This document shows positions 1 to 8,677 of a stretch of DNA of 64,000 bases, piece by piece. Location of the stretch: contig CASEYY010000041.1 of NCBI GenBank assembly GCA_949292335.1, positions 40,955 to 104,954 of the forward strand, read 5' to 3'. The notes under the pieces are model-generated. The model did not search any database and was not told the DNA's origin. It saw only the letters and a program-made list of their open reading frames with translations. The position numbers and the translations under genes were made by a program. The DNA is from an uncultured Pseudomonadota bacterium. GTDB taxonomy: Bacteria; Pseudomonadota; Alphaproteobacteria; RF32; CAG-239. The first letter of the stretch is position 1; each line of letters begins with the position of its first letter.

Positions 1-420
1 ATGAATGCCTCCAAAAACGAAACCGTTTTGAAAAAAAATTTTAATAAGCTGGTCAATAAACTATTCAAAGATTCTTTAATAAAAATCTTACGCGATAATT
101 TGGATGATGACGACGATGACGACGATTTTGAGGAAACACTCAATGTCGAACTCAACAGAATCTTGGCAGAGGCCGGCTTGGCTCAAAATCTGGAGCAGAT
201 TCTGACGCCGGAAGTAATAAACAATTTTTTGATTAAAAGTACTCCCGGAGTGTCACAAGCCGAAATGGTGAAGAAAATTATGGCTTTGCGTGAAGTAAAA
301 ACAAATTATCGCGAAACACCAAAAGAAAGAGCCAAACGCGAACGAAATCGGAGAGAATATGAGCTGGCGAAAGTGCGTCAAAGAATGATGGAAAATTCTC
401 GCTCATATGAAAGAGGTTAA
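1..420 (+). CDS. Hypothetical protein with poly-aspartate tract
   Basis: The reading frame is open from the first base, so this ATG may be internal and the 139-residue product may be N-terminally truncated by the window edge. I do not recognise the family. It is lysine-rich at the N terminus, has eight consecutive Asp residues near positions 36–43 coded by alternating GAT/GAC, and ends in a highly charged Arg/Glu-rich, probably helical tail. There is no signal peptide or membrane segment. It converges on tsaB with only four bases between the stop codons. Confidence 0.6.
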   Translation: MNASKNETVLKKNFNKLVNKLFKDSLIKILRDNLDDDDDDDDFEETLNVELNRILAEAGLAQNLEQILTPEVINNFLIKSTPGVSQAEMVKKIMALREVKTNYRETPKERAKRERNRREYELAKVRQRMMENSRSYERG

Positions 421-424
421 TCTT

Positions 425-1090
425 TTATCGGGATTTGGGCATACTTACTTCGGCCGCTCTTAAATAAAGCGGCTTGGGGAAGTTTAGCTTCTTTTCTTTG
501 AGCATTTCCTCGCCTGCCGATAACAAGTTTTCAGCCGGCAGACAGTCGTACATTTTTATGGCGTGCAGACATAATCCGCTAGGTGAGGATAAAAACCTTT
601 CAACGCCATCACCTGATAATGAAACCAATTTTCCTTTGAGCGATGTTATTATCTCTTCTCTTGGTTTTGCATCAGGCTCAGATAGCGGTTGCAAGTGCTT
701 GTCAAATATCTGTACATAAAAATCATCTCTGCGGGTTTCGATAATTATGGCATTAAGCTCGGCTATGTCCTCCTCCGCAAATGTTTTTTTGTAGGCCTCA
801 AATGCCGAAACACCGCCGATGTTTAATTTTTCCGACGCCAACTTAAATACTCTGGCAGCAGAAATACCGGAACGAACGCCGGTAAAAGAACCGGGACCGA
901 CACAAACAAAAAGATTATCAACCGCGGTAAACCCTATGCCGTTTTGCCGCAAGGCTTTATCTATCTCCGGAAGCAAAAACTCAGATTGTCCGAATTCCAT
1001 CAAATTTTCGGATTTATACAATATTCTCTTATCCTCGCTCAATATTACACTGCAAGAGGCGGCTGTCGTATCAAATGCCAAACTTATCAT
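425..1090 (-). CDS. tsaB: tRNA N6-threonylcarbamoyladenosine biosynthesis protein TsaB
   Basis: TsaB is the non-catalytic ASKHA-fold partner of TsaD in the t6A37 tRNA modification complex. The family motif GPGSFTGVRSG is present about 70 residues in, and the N terminus has the typical strand MISLAFDTT. An upstream in-frame ATG at 1105 would add five residues (MVSGK). I prefer 1090 because the conserved family start aligns there and AGTGGA lies just upstream. The partner TsaE gene is in this window too, but 43 kb away (44189–44641). TsaD is not seen here. Confidence 0.93.
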   Translation of the reverse strand: MISLAFDTTAASCSVILSEDKRILYKSENLMEFGQSEFLLPEIDKALRQNGIGFTAVDNLFVCVGPGSFTGVRSGISAARVFKLASEKLNIGGVSAFEAYKKTFAEEDIAELNAIIIETRRDDFYVQIFDKHLQPLSEPDAKPREEIITSLKGKLVSLSGDGVERFLSSPSGLCLHAIKMYDCLPAENLLSAGEEMLKEKKLNFPKPLYLRAAEVSMPKSR

Positions 1091-1181
1091 TTTTCCACTT
1101 ACCATAACTTTTAGGTTTTAATAATCTGTTTTATATAATATTATCCCAAAATAAACAATGATTTTTTGCATATGGTCTTAG

Positions 1182-2879
1182 ATGTTGGATGTTGAACTGC
1201 TGCAAAATTTTTACTATGCCGCTCCGGAATTATGGATTTTAATCGCCGCCGTTTTCCTGTCGTTGCTATTGTCGGTTATATATTTGTCCGTGGTAAACCT
1301 CAGGCAAAAGCAAAAAAACTACTTTCTTAAAAGAGACAGAGAACGTTATGCCGAAACTCTCTATGCTTCTCATGACGGGTATTTCGCTTTTATATATCCG
1401 GATGAGAAGGTCAACGACCCCAGAAAAACAATCAAGGAAAGATGTTCCAGAAGATTGGCCGTAATCTTAAATTTGCCTACCGGAACTAAATCTTCTTTTG
1501 AAGATGTTATGAAAAATTTCTACAAAGATGATGTCAAAAAAATATATAAGTATGTTGCCCTGCTCAAAGAAGAAGGCGTCGCTTTTGAGGATTATTTTAT
1601 ATTGAAAAATTCCGAAAAATATATTCGCCTCGAAGGGGTAAGAATTAACGGTGCCGACGGTAATATATACTGCGATATGATCTGGTTTCGTGATGTCAGC
1701 TTTGCAACGAATCGTATCAAATCTCTGGAAGAAGAAAAATCCGATATCAAAAATAAATTAAATAAATTAGTTGATTTGATTGACAATTTGCCTTTGGCCA
1801 TTTGGTTGCGGGACAATAATTATAAAATCGTTTTTTGCAACAGAAAATACACGGAATTTTTGCCAAATAAATCCAGAGACGATGTATTAAACGACGGATG
1901 TGAAATTATCGGAACAAACGGAGAAAGTATTGCTTTGGAACTTGCAAAACGAGCTCATAAATCAAACCGCAAAGTAAAAACTCCGGTCGGGGTGATAGTG
2001 GACGGAAGCCGTGTGGCCATGGAAGCGTGCGAAACCCCTTTTTATGCCGAGCAGAACCTTGATAAAACTTATTCGGCAGGGTGCTTGATTAATATAAACG
2101 AGCTTGACCAGTTACGCAGAAACCTTAAACAACATCAAGAAGCTCAACTTGAAATATTAGGTGCGTTGGGTACGGCCTTTGCCGTATTTAATCAAAATAT
2201 GTTGCTCAATTTTTATAATCAGCCTTTCGCAAAATTGTGGAACCTCGACCCTGCTTTTTTGGATGATAAGCCTACTTATTCGGCATTTTTGGATGTCTTG
2301 CGAGAAAAAAGATTGTTACCGGAAGTTCCTGATTTCAAAGCTTTCAGACAAGATGAGGTTAAAAACTTCTCAAGAATTTTTGAGCCGACAAATGACTTGA
2401 TGCATCTGCCTAACGGAAAAACTTTGCGTAGAATGCGAGCCCCATATCCTTTGGGCGGAATCGTGTTTGCTTATGAAGATATTTCGGATCGTTTGGCGGC
2501 TACAAGTGCTTATAATGCCTTAATCTCGGTGCAAACCGAAATGCTGCAAAACCTTTTTGATGCCGTTATAATATTCGGAACTAACGGCAGGGTTAGTTTT
2601 TATAATCAGGCTTATCTCAATTTATGGAACGCCGATAAAACTTTTTTGGACAGCGAGCCAACATTCGAAGAGGTCTTGGATAGTCAAAAACATTTCTTTA
2701 CAACCAACGCCAACTGGGATGACATCAAAAAAGGTATCAGTGATAATATCTTAAATATGACAGCCAAAACAGTTTTCTTGCGTCGTAACGATGACAAAAA
2801 ACTTGAGCTGTCTATCGCCAATTTGTCCGACGGATCGTTGATGATAGCTTATCTGGCTAAAGAAATATCTGATAATTGA
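1182..2879 (+). CDS. Membrane-anchored multi-PAS protein lacking a histidine-kinase core
   Basis: The 565-residue protein has one N-terminal membrane segment (about residues 15–40), then several PAS-like modules separated by coiled linkers (for example around 190–300, 320–430 and 445–550). The arrangement resembles the sensory half of large alphaproteobacterial PAS histidine kinases of the DivL-like type. The frame stops right after the last PAS, where HisKA and HATPase domains would be expected, and the next 40 bases hold no continuation. No H-box, N-box or G-box is present. It may be a signalling scaffold or a kinase that lost its catalytic part. No clear Shine-Dalgarno precedes the ATG. 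Confidence 0.75.
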   Translation: MLDVELLQNFYYAAPELWILIAAVFLSLLLSVIYLSVVNLRQKQKNYFLKRDRERYAETLYASHDGYFAFIYPDEKVNDPRKTIKERCSRRLAVILNLPTGTKSSFEDVMKNFYKDDVKKIYKYVALLKEEGVAFEDYFILKNSEKYIRLEGVRINGADGNIYCDMIWFRDVSFATNRIKSLEEEKSDIKNKLNKLVDLIDNLPLAIWLRDNNYKIVFCNRKYTEFLPNKSRDDVLNDGCEIIGTNGESIALELAKRAHKSNRKVKTPVGVIVDGSRVAMEACETPFYAEQNLDKTYSAGCLININELDQLRRNLKQHQEAQLEILGALGTAFAVFNQNMLLNFYNQPFAKLWNLDPAFLDDKPTYSAFLDVLREKRLLPEVPDFKAFRQDEVKNFSRIFEPTNDLMHLPNGKTLRRMRAPYPLGGIVFAYEDISDRLAATSAYNALISVQTEMLQNLFDAVIIFGTNGRVSFYNQAYLNLWNADKTFLDSEPTFEEVLDSQKHFFTTNANWDDIKKGISDNILNMTAKTVFLRRNDDKKLELSIANLSDGSLMIAYLAKEISDN

Positions 2880-2932
2880 CTTGCAAATTTTTAGGTGTAA
2901 AATAGAAATGTTTTGTTTGTTTGAGGATGAAA

Positions 2933-3739
2933 ATGTTTAATGACGATGAACCCTTGAATGTCGATTGGGAACAGAAAAAAGGATTTGATAAAAACGAGAA
3001 AAACTCGCGGCGAATCGATGTAAAAAAAGCTTTAACCGCCGAGGTTAAAGATCGTAACAATTTTAAACAAACCGCTAAACAAGTCAAAAATCTTCCGCCG
3101 AACTTAAAAAAACTTAAAACTAAAATCCGTGATGTCTATGACGAAGATGATGAAGACGAGGAAGAAAATTCTACCGTTGTCTTTGATTTTGCTATTGAAA
3201 ACGAAAATTCGTCTTTACTTAGCGCCTTGAAAGATGAGGAAAAGGCCAAACTTGAGGTTAAACAAACTCTGGATAATCAAAAAATGCAGCAGGCCGCCGG
3301 AAAAATGGAGGCAATTCTGGCTGCAAATCGTACATCGAAACAACTTGGACTTAAAGGTATCAAAGGTAAAATCATTAACGAAAATATGCAGAGCATCGCT
3401 CAGGGAGCCGAAACTTTTGAACAGGTTTTGCAGCAAACAATTTCCGATAAAACCAAAATCAAAACTCAAAAACTCTCAAAAGCCGAGACCCAAAATTTGG
3501 TAAAAGGTATCGGTAAATTGCAAGATGCTTCTTTGTCGCAAAAAGACTTTTCCAAAAATTTGACCGATATGAAAACCGATGATTTGATTAAAATCGGAAA
3601 AGCCAAAACCGTAAAAGAAACTGCCGAAATCATTCTGGAAAAATCCGGTCGGAAAGAACCGAAAAAAGCCGAAAAAAGAATCAAAAATCTGCAAAAACAA
3701 AAAAACAGAAAAAATGTTAACGACCGCTCTCGGGAATAA
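2933..3739 (+). CDS. Hypothetical charged cytoplasmic protein
   Basis: This 268-residue protein belongs to no family I recognise. It has an acidic patch near residues 65–75 (EDDEDEEE), a long central region rich in Lys, Gln and Ala that is probably helical, and a strongly basic C-terminal tail (KRIKNLQKQKNRK). There is no signal peptide or membrane segment. The start is set at ATG 2933 because GAGGA lies six bases upstream; a TTG at 2921 is in frame but would absorb that ribosome site. It follows the PAS gene by about 50 bp and could be co-transcribed with it. Confidence 0.65.
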   Translation: MFNDDEPLNVDWEQKKGFDKNEKNSRRIDVKKALTAEVKDRNNFKQTAKQVKNLPPNLKKLKTKIRDVYDEDDEDEEENSTVVFDFAIENENSSLLSALKDEEKAKLEVKQTLDNQKMQQAAGKMEAILAANRTSKQLGLKGIKGKIINENMQSIAQGAETFEQVLQQTISDKTKIKTQKLSKAETQNLVKGIGKLQDASLSQKDFSKNLTDMKTDDLIKIGKAKTVKETAEIILEKSGRKEPKKAEKRIKNLQKQKNRKNVNDRSRE

Positions 3740-3740
3740 T

Positions 3741-4277
3741 TTATTCTATCTTCTTTAGTATCGTCTTGTATGAGGTACTGATAATTTTGAATTTTTCTTC
3801 CGCTTCCTTATTATCGGAGTTGATGTCCGGATGATATTTTTTAACTGCTTTTTTATAGGCTTTTTTTAGAATCGAAACATCTAAATCTTCAACTTCTATT
3901 TCCATAATTTTTAAGGCTTCATGTTCGGAAGGCGTGAGCTGTATGTGAGGATGTTTTTCGCTAAAAACAAAGTCGTCAAAAACATTGTATCCGCGATTGA
4001 AATCAAAACCAAAGTTATATTTAACCCGTGAGGAGAATCTGAAACGGCCGGAAGTATCTTCTTTGTCGGCAGCACTAAAGTCATAGCCGTAGTAATTCCA
4101 TTTGGAGTTATACTCTTGAACATGTTCCAAACAAAACCAGTAGTATTCTTTAAGAGTGCGATCTTTGGGTGCACGATATTCTCCGGCCTTGTGACAACCC
4201 GGATAATCACATATGTGTTCGTGGTTTTCGTTTTGCGGAGCAAAATATTTGCTCTGACGTTTGTTCTTTTTTATCAT
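3741..4277 (-). CDS. J-domain protein with N-terminal Cys/His motif
   Basis: The C-terminal residues (about 125–178) form a compact J domain with the HPD signature in KKYHPDINSDNKEAEEKF, so the protein should stimulate a DnaK-type Hsp70. The N-terminal part has CDYPGCHKAGEYRAP and, about 20 residues later, CLEHVQEY, a Cys/His arrangement that could bind zinc. It lacks the Gly/Phe region, the CXXCXGXG repeats and the C-terminal substrate domains of true DnaJ. Similar small proteins are common in alphaproteobacteria. It converges on the preceding hypothetical gene. Confidence 0.85.
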   Translation of the reverse strand: MIKKNKRQSKYFAPQNENHEHICDYPGCHKAGEYRAPKDRTLKEYYWFCLEHVQEYNSKWNYYGYDFSAADKEDTSGRFRFSSRVKYNFGFDFNRGYNVFDDFVFSEKHPHIQLTPSEHEALKIMEIEVEDLDVSILKKAYKKAVKKYHPDINSDNKEAEEKFKIISTSYKTILKKIE

Positions 4278-4413
4278 GGTTTCTTCTTTTTGCTTAACCT
4301 GATGAACTTATTACATTTACGACCTTAGTGCAACTGTTTATTTGTTGTTGTATTGGCAAAAAAATATATCTATACTGACGATAGTCTTATTTTGATGAAT
4401 AAAGGTTACTCTT

Positions 4414-5256
4414 ATGCCCGAATTACCCGAAGTCGAAACAATTAAACGAGCTATCGAAAAGGCTATATCCAAAGCCAAAATTGAGGATATATTCGTTTAT
4501 AATTCTAACTTGCGGAGTAAGGTGCCAAGCGAACTGACTTCTATAATCAAAGGTGCCACAATAAAAGCATATAGAAGAATCGCCAAATATATCGTCATTG
4601 ATTTGAATAATAACATAAGCTTGATTTGGCACATGGGGATGAGCGGAAAAGTTATTATCTGCGACGAAATTCCGAATCCTTTGGCTAAGCATGACCATAT
4701 CGTTATTAAAACCACAAACGGTGTTATGATTTATAATGATCCGCGGCGTTTTGGTCTATTTACCTATTGCAAAACTTCTGAACTGTCAAAGTCTAAAATT
4801 TTTACAAATACCGGCATTGATCCGTTTGATAAAGATTTAACCGCAGCTTATCTTCTCGCCAAACTTAAAACAAAGAAAAAAACAAGCATAAAAACAGCTT
4901 TACTGGAGCAGAACATTATCGCCGGAATCGGTAATATTTATGCCTCGGAAATTTTATATAAATCACGAATTTCTCCGCTGAGATCCGCCGAATCCGTTTC
5001 TTATGACGAGTGTGAAACTTTAATTCAAAAAACTCTTGAGGTACTAAACCAAGCTATTAAGGCCGGCGGCTCAACTCTCCATGATTATAAAAAACCGGAC
5101 GGCTCTTTGGGATACTTTCAAAATATGCATTGCGTATACAACAAAACCGGTCAAAAATGTCCTGACTGTATTTGCAATATTAACAAAACCGGCGGTATAA
5201 AAAAAATCGTGCAAAACGGTCGCTCAACCTTCTATTGTGAGAGTTTGCAAAAATGA
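4414..5256 (+). CDS. mutM: Formamidopyrimidine-DNA glycosylase (Fpg/MutM)
   Basis: This enzyme excises 8-oxoguanine and other oxidised purines. The mature N terminus PELPEVET carries the catalytic Pro2/Glu3, and the H2TH region (EQNIIAGIGNIYASEILY) is intact. The zinc finger is unusual: Cys appear at about 249, 252, 254 and 275, with six extra residues between the pairs, and the expected final Cys is replaced (CESLQK instead of CxxCQ). The extra CIC cysteine may compensate. The start of the next gene overlaps the stop. mutM upstream of a crotonase gene, rpsT and dnaA is a conserved alphaproteobacterial arrangement. Confidence 0.95.
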   Translation: MPELPEVETIKRAIEKAISKAKIEDIFVYNSNLRSKVPSELTSIIKGATIKAYRRIAKYIVIDLNNNISLIWHMGMSGKVIICDEIPNPLAKHDHIVIKTTNGVMIYNDPRRFGLFTYCKTSELSKSKIFTNTGIDPFDKDLTAAYLLAKLKTKKKTSIKTALLEQNIIAGIGNIYASEILYKSRISPLRSAESVSYDECETLIQKTLEVLNQAIKAGGSTLHDYKKPDGSLGYFQNMHCVYNKTGQKCPDCICNINKTGGIKKIVQNGRSTFYCESLQK

Positions 5257-5615
5257 AAAAACTTTATTTGTTGTTATTGTTTTTCACTCTTGTCTTTCCG
5301 ATAACGGGAAAGGCTGAATTCGTCGAAGGACTGGAAGATATTCCGATACCCGAGGGATTGGAGCAAATAGAAAACGGGAGCCTCAATTTCGGTAACGAGG
5401 AAATAAGACTTATTGAAACTTATTTGTCGTCTAAAAATCTGAGCTTTGATAAAGTTGTGAGTTTTTATGTCGAAACCTTACCGCAAATGGGGTGGACTCT
5501 AAAAAAGCAAAAAAATAATAAATTGTTGTTTGAACGCGAGGGTGAAACCCTTGAGATATCCAAGGAAGCACCAAATCCTCTAATGGTGCGTCTGACCGTT
5601 AAAAGTAAACTCTGA
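5253..5615 (+). CDS. Small secreted hypothetical protein
   Basis: The 120-residue product begins with a clear signal peptide (MKKLYLLLLFFTLVFPITGKA) and should be periplasmic. The mature part contains FYVETLPQMGWTLKKQ followed by alternating hydrophobic strands, which suggests a small alpha/beta fold. I cannot assign a function. Its ATG overlaps the mutM stop by four bases (ATGA), so it is translationally coupled to mutM, and the crotonase gene follows within 15 bp. The three genes probably form one operon. Confidence 0.7.
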   Translation: MKKLYLLLLFFTLVFPITGKAEFVEGLEDIPIPEGLEQIENGSLNFGNEEIRLIETYLSSKNLSFDKVVSFYVETLPQMGWTLKKQKNNKLLFEREGETLEISKEAPNPLMVRLTVKSKL

Positions 5616-5629
5616 AAAAGGTGGCAATT

Positions 5630-6379
5630 ATGGATGAAAATAATACTATTTTAGTTGCGGTTGAAGGGAAAATCGGCATTATTACTTTGAATCGTCCCGA
5701 AGAATCCAACTCCGTTAATCTTGAGATGCTCAATGAAATTGCATATCAGGTGCAAACTTGGGAATATGATGATAATATTCGTTGCATCATAATTAAAGGA
5801 ACCGACAAACTGTTTGCCGCAGGAATCGACTTAAAAGCCTTGGGAGAAGAAATAAGCCAACAAAGTCTGGCTCTTAAGGCTTGGCAAGATGAATTCAATA
5901 AAATTGAAAATTGCTGCAAGCCGATTATTATGGCGGTGGCCGGATTTGCTCTCGGGCTCGGATGCGATCTGGCTTTGGCCGGTGATATAATTTTAGCCGC
6001 CGAATCAGCTCAGTTTGGATATCCCGAACTTTCTATCGGTATCATTCCCTCCTTCGGCGGATGTTCAAACTTAATGCATCGGGTCGGAAAAGCCAAATCA
6101 ATGGAAATAATTCTGACCGGGAAAGCATTAAGTGCAGAAGAGGCTTCTTTGTGCGGCCTTATAAGCCGTGTCGTCCCAATGAAAGATTTATTTAACGAGG
6201 CTATGAAAGTAGCAAGACGAATCGCTTCTTTGCCGTATCAAGCCGTTTTGCAGGCCAAAGAGACTCTGAAGCAAGTGGAAAATATGAGCATCTTAAACGG
6301 ACGGGAATTAGAACTTAAAAGCTGCAGATTGAGCTTGAACGCCCAGGAATTTAAAGAAATTTCCGCTAAATTTAAATAA
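5630..6379 (+). CDS. Enoyl-CoA hydratase/isomerase family protein
   Basis: This is a crotonase-fold protein of 249 residues. The oxyanion-hole strand (AAGIDLKALG, about residues 63–72) and the GFALGLGCDLALAGD segment are present. Of the two catalytic glutamates of classical enoyl-CoA hydratases, the second is kept (Glu133 in FGYPEL), but the first is Asp (Asp113 in GCDLAL), so the reaction may differ. The start is set at ATG 5630, because AAAGG abuts the in-frame GTG at 5621 but is well spaced from the ATG. A crotonase gene between mutM and rpsT is typical for the class. Confidence 0.88.
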   Translation: MDENNTILVAVEGKIGIITLNRPEESNSVNLEMLNEIAYQVQTWEYDDNIRCIIIKGTDKLFAAGIDLKALGEEISQQSLALKAWQDEFNKIENCCKPIIMAVAGFALGLGCDLALAGDIILAAESAQFGYPELSIGIIPSFGGCSNLMHRVGKAKSMEIILTGKALSAEEASLCGLISRVVPMKDLFNEAMKVARRIASLPYQAVLQAKETLKQVENMSILNGRELELKSCRLSLNAQEFKEISAKFK

Positions 6380-6416
6380 TTTCGCTCAAGAATCGACCTG
6401 ATAGCTAAAATTGTTG

Positions 6417-6446
6417 TTGACTTATCGGGTACTTCAAGTTTATAAA
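6417..6446 (+). promoter_or_regulatory. Predicted rpsT promoter
   Basis: TTGACT (6417–6422) and TATAAA (6441–6446) are separated by 18 bp, a good match to a vegetative sigma-70-type promoter. A GAATC (GANTC) site lies just upstream at 6390–6394. Confidence 0.6.
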
Positions 6447-6499
6447 GCATTAACATTTGATGTTTTGGTATAACTTTTAGTTTGAAATGGAATAAAAAA

Positions 6500-6760
6500 A
6501 TGGCCAATCATAAATCTGCTAAAAGCAGAATCGTTAGAAATAATAAAAGAGCCGTTATTAACGGTGCTCGCAGAAGTCGCGTTCGTACCTTTATTAAAAA
6601 GGTTGAGGCTGCGATTGTTGCCGGTGATAAAGAGTTGGCTAACAGCTCTTTCAAAATCGCCGAATCCGAAATGATGAAAGCCGTCAGAAAAGGCGTGTTC
6701 AAAATGAATACTGCCGCTCGTAAGGTTTCTCGTCTTTCCCAAAAAATTAAAGCCCTTTAG
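6500..6760 (+). CDS. rpsT: 30S ribosomal protein S20
   Basis: S20 binds 16S rRNA early in 30S assembly. The 86-residue basic protein starts MANHKSAKSRI, the conserved S20 N terminus, and ends in SQKIKAL. An upstream in-frame ATG at 6482 exists, but the family start is clearly at 6500. It has its own promoter and is followed by a strong terminator, so it is a single-gene unit placed before dnaA as in many alphaproteobacteria. Confidence 0.96.
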   Translation: MANHKSAKSRIVRNNKRAVINGARRSRVRTFIKKVEAAIVAGDKELANSSFKIAESEMMKAVRKGVFKMNTAARKVSRLSQKIKAL

Positions 6761-6784
6761 TTTTTTGTTTTTATTTTATTTTTA

Positions 6785-6830
6785 ACGCAAGTCGGACTCT
6801 TATTTTAGAGGTTTTCGGCTTGCGTTTTTT
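6785..6830 (+). terminator. Rho-independent terminator of rpsT
   Basis: An imperfect ACGCAAGTCG / CGGCTTGCGT stem with a loop of about 20 nt is followed by TTTTTT, 25 bp after the rpsT stop. Confidence 0.8.
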
Positions 6831-6963
6831 GCTCTAAAAGCCAGAGAATCTGGGCGACTCCTTAAAATATACCTGTCAAGAAATTTAATTGCAATGTTCA
6901 ATAAAAGTTCTGTTGTTTTTATTTTTTTTTAACCTAATATCCAAATCACTTTGTTAGAGAATT

Positions 6964-6993
6964 TTGAAATTTATTTTTGAAATTTTTAGAATC
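6964..6993 (+). promoter_or_regulatory. Candidate dnaA-leader promoter with GANTC in the -10 box
   Basis: TTGAAA (6964–6969), a 17-bp spacer and TAGAAT (6987–6992) form a plausible promoter about 220 bp before dnaA. The GANTC site GAATC (6989–6993) overlaps the -10 hexamer. Four other GANTC sites lie nearby, at 6795, 6846, 6856 and 7044. Confidence 0.45.
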
Positions 6994-6999
6994 TACTAA

Positions 7000-7175
7000 G
7001 CAGACAGTATGGTCTATTTATTAGTTGTCAGCTTATACCTCGTGAATCCACTTGGGGTAAAACTTCTCTCCTAAATTTTATGCGGTCCGGGGAAGACTTC
7101 GTAAAAAAACTCTGATGGGAGACAGATGGTTGTTTTACCTAAAATGTGCCTTGCGAATTTGTTGTAAACTGGCTA
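7000..7175 (+). ncRNA. Possible structured RNA or dnaA 5' leader
   Basis: The 450 bp between rpsT and dnaA contain no gene. Downstream of the candidate promoter, GGTAAAAC (about 7055–7062) can pair with GTTTTACC (about 7132–7139), and inside it TCTCTCC can pair with GGGAGA, giving a long nested hairpin. A CGGTCCGGGG segment in the apical part is reminiscent of the conserved CGGUCCG of 6S RNA, but I cannot show that it is 6S. It could instead be a dnaA mRNA leader. There is no terminator before dnaA. Confidence 0.3.
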
Positions 7176-7210
7176 GGTTTTAATTTTTAAGAATGAATTG
7201 GGGAGTAAAA

Positions 7211-8656
7211 ATGGCCGAAGAAACAGTTGTTAATGACAAAACGGTTTTGGAACAATGGGGACAAATTTGTGACCAATTAAAAATTGAAATCGGCGAAACC
7301 GCTTTTGACAGTTGGCTCAAGCCTTTAACAATAGGTTCTTTCTCTGACGGGACTATGAATATTTGTGTACCGACCAGATTTATGAGAAATTGGGTAATTA
7401 CTAACTATAGCGACAGAATCCACAAAATCTGGCAGAAAAAAAATCCGCAAATCCAAAATATTAATTTCGTTATTCAATCGGGACAAGATGTTATCTCTGC
7501 TAAGGGGCTGTACAATCCGACTTGCCGTTCTTTGTTGAAAAAAGTTACATCTTCTCCTTCTCCGCAAAATATATACCAATCAGGTATTAATTCGGTCATC
7601 GCTAATGCAAACGAATCATCGTTGAATGACTCTTTGTCGGTGCCTTTGAATCCACAATATACTTTTGACAATTTTGTAGTCGGAAAAACCAATGAGTTTG
7701 CTTATGCAGCAGCTCGTAAGGTTGCAGAATCGAGAAATATTTCTTTCAACCCGCTGTTCTTATACTCAGGTGTCGGATTGGGAAAAACTCACCTCATGCA
7801 CGCGATTGCATGGCATATCAAACAACAAGATCCGTCGCGTAATATCGTATATCTTTCGGCCGAAAAATTTATGTATAAGTTTGTTAGAGCCTTGCGTTAT
7901 AAAGATACTACCGCCTTTAAGGAACAATTCCGTTCGGTTGATGTATTGATGGTTGACGATGTACAATTTATGGGCGGCAAAGACACCACCCAAGAGGAAT
8001 TTTTCTATACCTTTAACTCTCTTATTGAAGAAGGCAGACAAATCATTATTTCTGCCGATAAATCTCCGGCAGATTTGGAAGGAATCGAAGCCAGATTAAA
8101 ATCCAGATTGGGTTGCGGTTTGGTGGCTGATATTCATCCCACCGATTTTGATTTGAGAATGGGAATTTTGAACTCTAAAGCCAAACAACTCGGTTTGGAA
8201 TTACCCCAAAAGGTTGCTGAATTTTTGGCTACCAAAATCACCTCAAACATCAGAGAATTGGAAGGGGCTTTGCGTAGAGTTATTGCTCACTCTCAGCTCT
8301 TGAGTAATCACGAGATAACTCTGGATATGACCCAAGATATCTTGAAAGATATGCTCCGCTCTTTTGACAAGAGAACTACCATTGATGAAATCCAGAAAAA
8401 AGTTGCCGAGCACTTCAATATTTCGGTTAAAGAAATGCAGTCATCAAGAAGAGCTCGCACCGTTGCCAGACCTCGCCAAATTGCAATGTATCTGGCTAAG
8501 CAACTGACTTCTCGTTCTTTGCCGGAAATCGGACGCAAGTTTGACCGTGACCACACTACGGTTATGCATGCCGTAAGAAAGGTTGAAGAGCTTATCATGG
8601 AAGATATGTCTTTGGCCGAAAATGTGGAAACTTTGCGAAGAGCTTTGGAAGCCTAA
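7211..8656 (+). CDS. dnaA: Chromosomal replication initiator protein DnaA
   Basis: DnaA binds DnaA boxes at oriC and melts the origin. The 481-residue protein has the N-terminal DnaB-interaction domain, an AAA+ core with Walker A GVGLGKTH and Walker B VLMVDDVQF, and the domain IV helix-turn-helix signature (GRKFDRDHTTVMHAVRKVEE). The start is ATG 7211, preceded by GGGGAG at ideal spacing; the upstream ATG at 7193 lacks a ribosome site. It leads dnaA–dnaN–recF. The gene lies about 48 kb from the probable oriC at 55.4–55.9 kb. Confidence 0.97.
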   Translation: MAEETVVNDKTVLEQWGQICDQLKIEIGETAFDSWLKPLTIGSFSDGTMNICVPTRFMRNWVITNYSDRIHKIWQKKNPQIQNINFVIQSGQDVISAKGLYNPTCRSLLKKVTSSPSPQNIYQSGINSVIANANESSLNDSLSVPLNPQYTFDNFVVGKTNEFAYAAARKVAESRNISFNPLFLYSGVGLGKTHLMHAIAWHIKQQDPSRNIVYLSAEKFMYKFVRALRYKDTTAFKEQFRSVDVLMVDDVQFMGGKDTTQEEFFYTFNSLIEEGRQIIISADKSPADLEGIEARLKSRLGCGLVADIHPTDFDLRMGILNSKAKQLGLELPQKVAEFLATKITSNIRELEGALRRVIAHSQLLSNHEITLDMTQDILKDMLRSFDKRTTIDEIQKKVAEHFNISVKEMQSSRRARTVARPRQIAMYLAKQLTSRSLPEIGRKFDRDHTTVMHAVRKVEELIMEDMSLAENVETLRRALEA

Positions 8657-8677
8657 ATCTGCTTAAAAAGCTGTTGA

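Noticed and set aside
7000-7175. Firm assignment as 6S RNA
   Set aside because: Only a short CGGTCCG-like string and a nested hairpin support it; I could not reconstruct the closing stem and central bubble with confidence.
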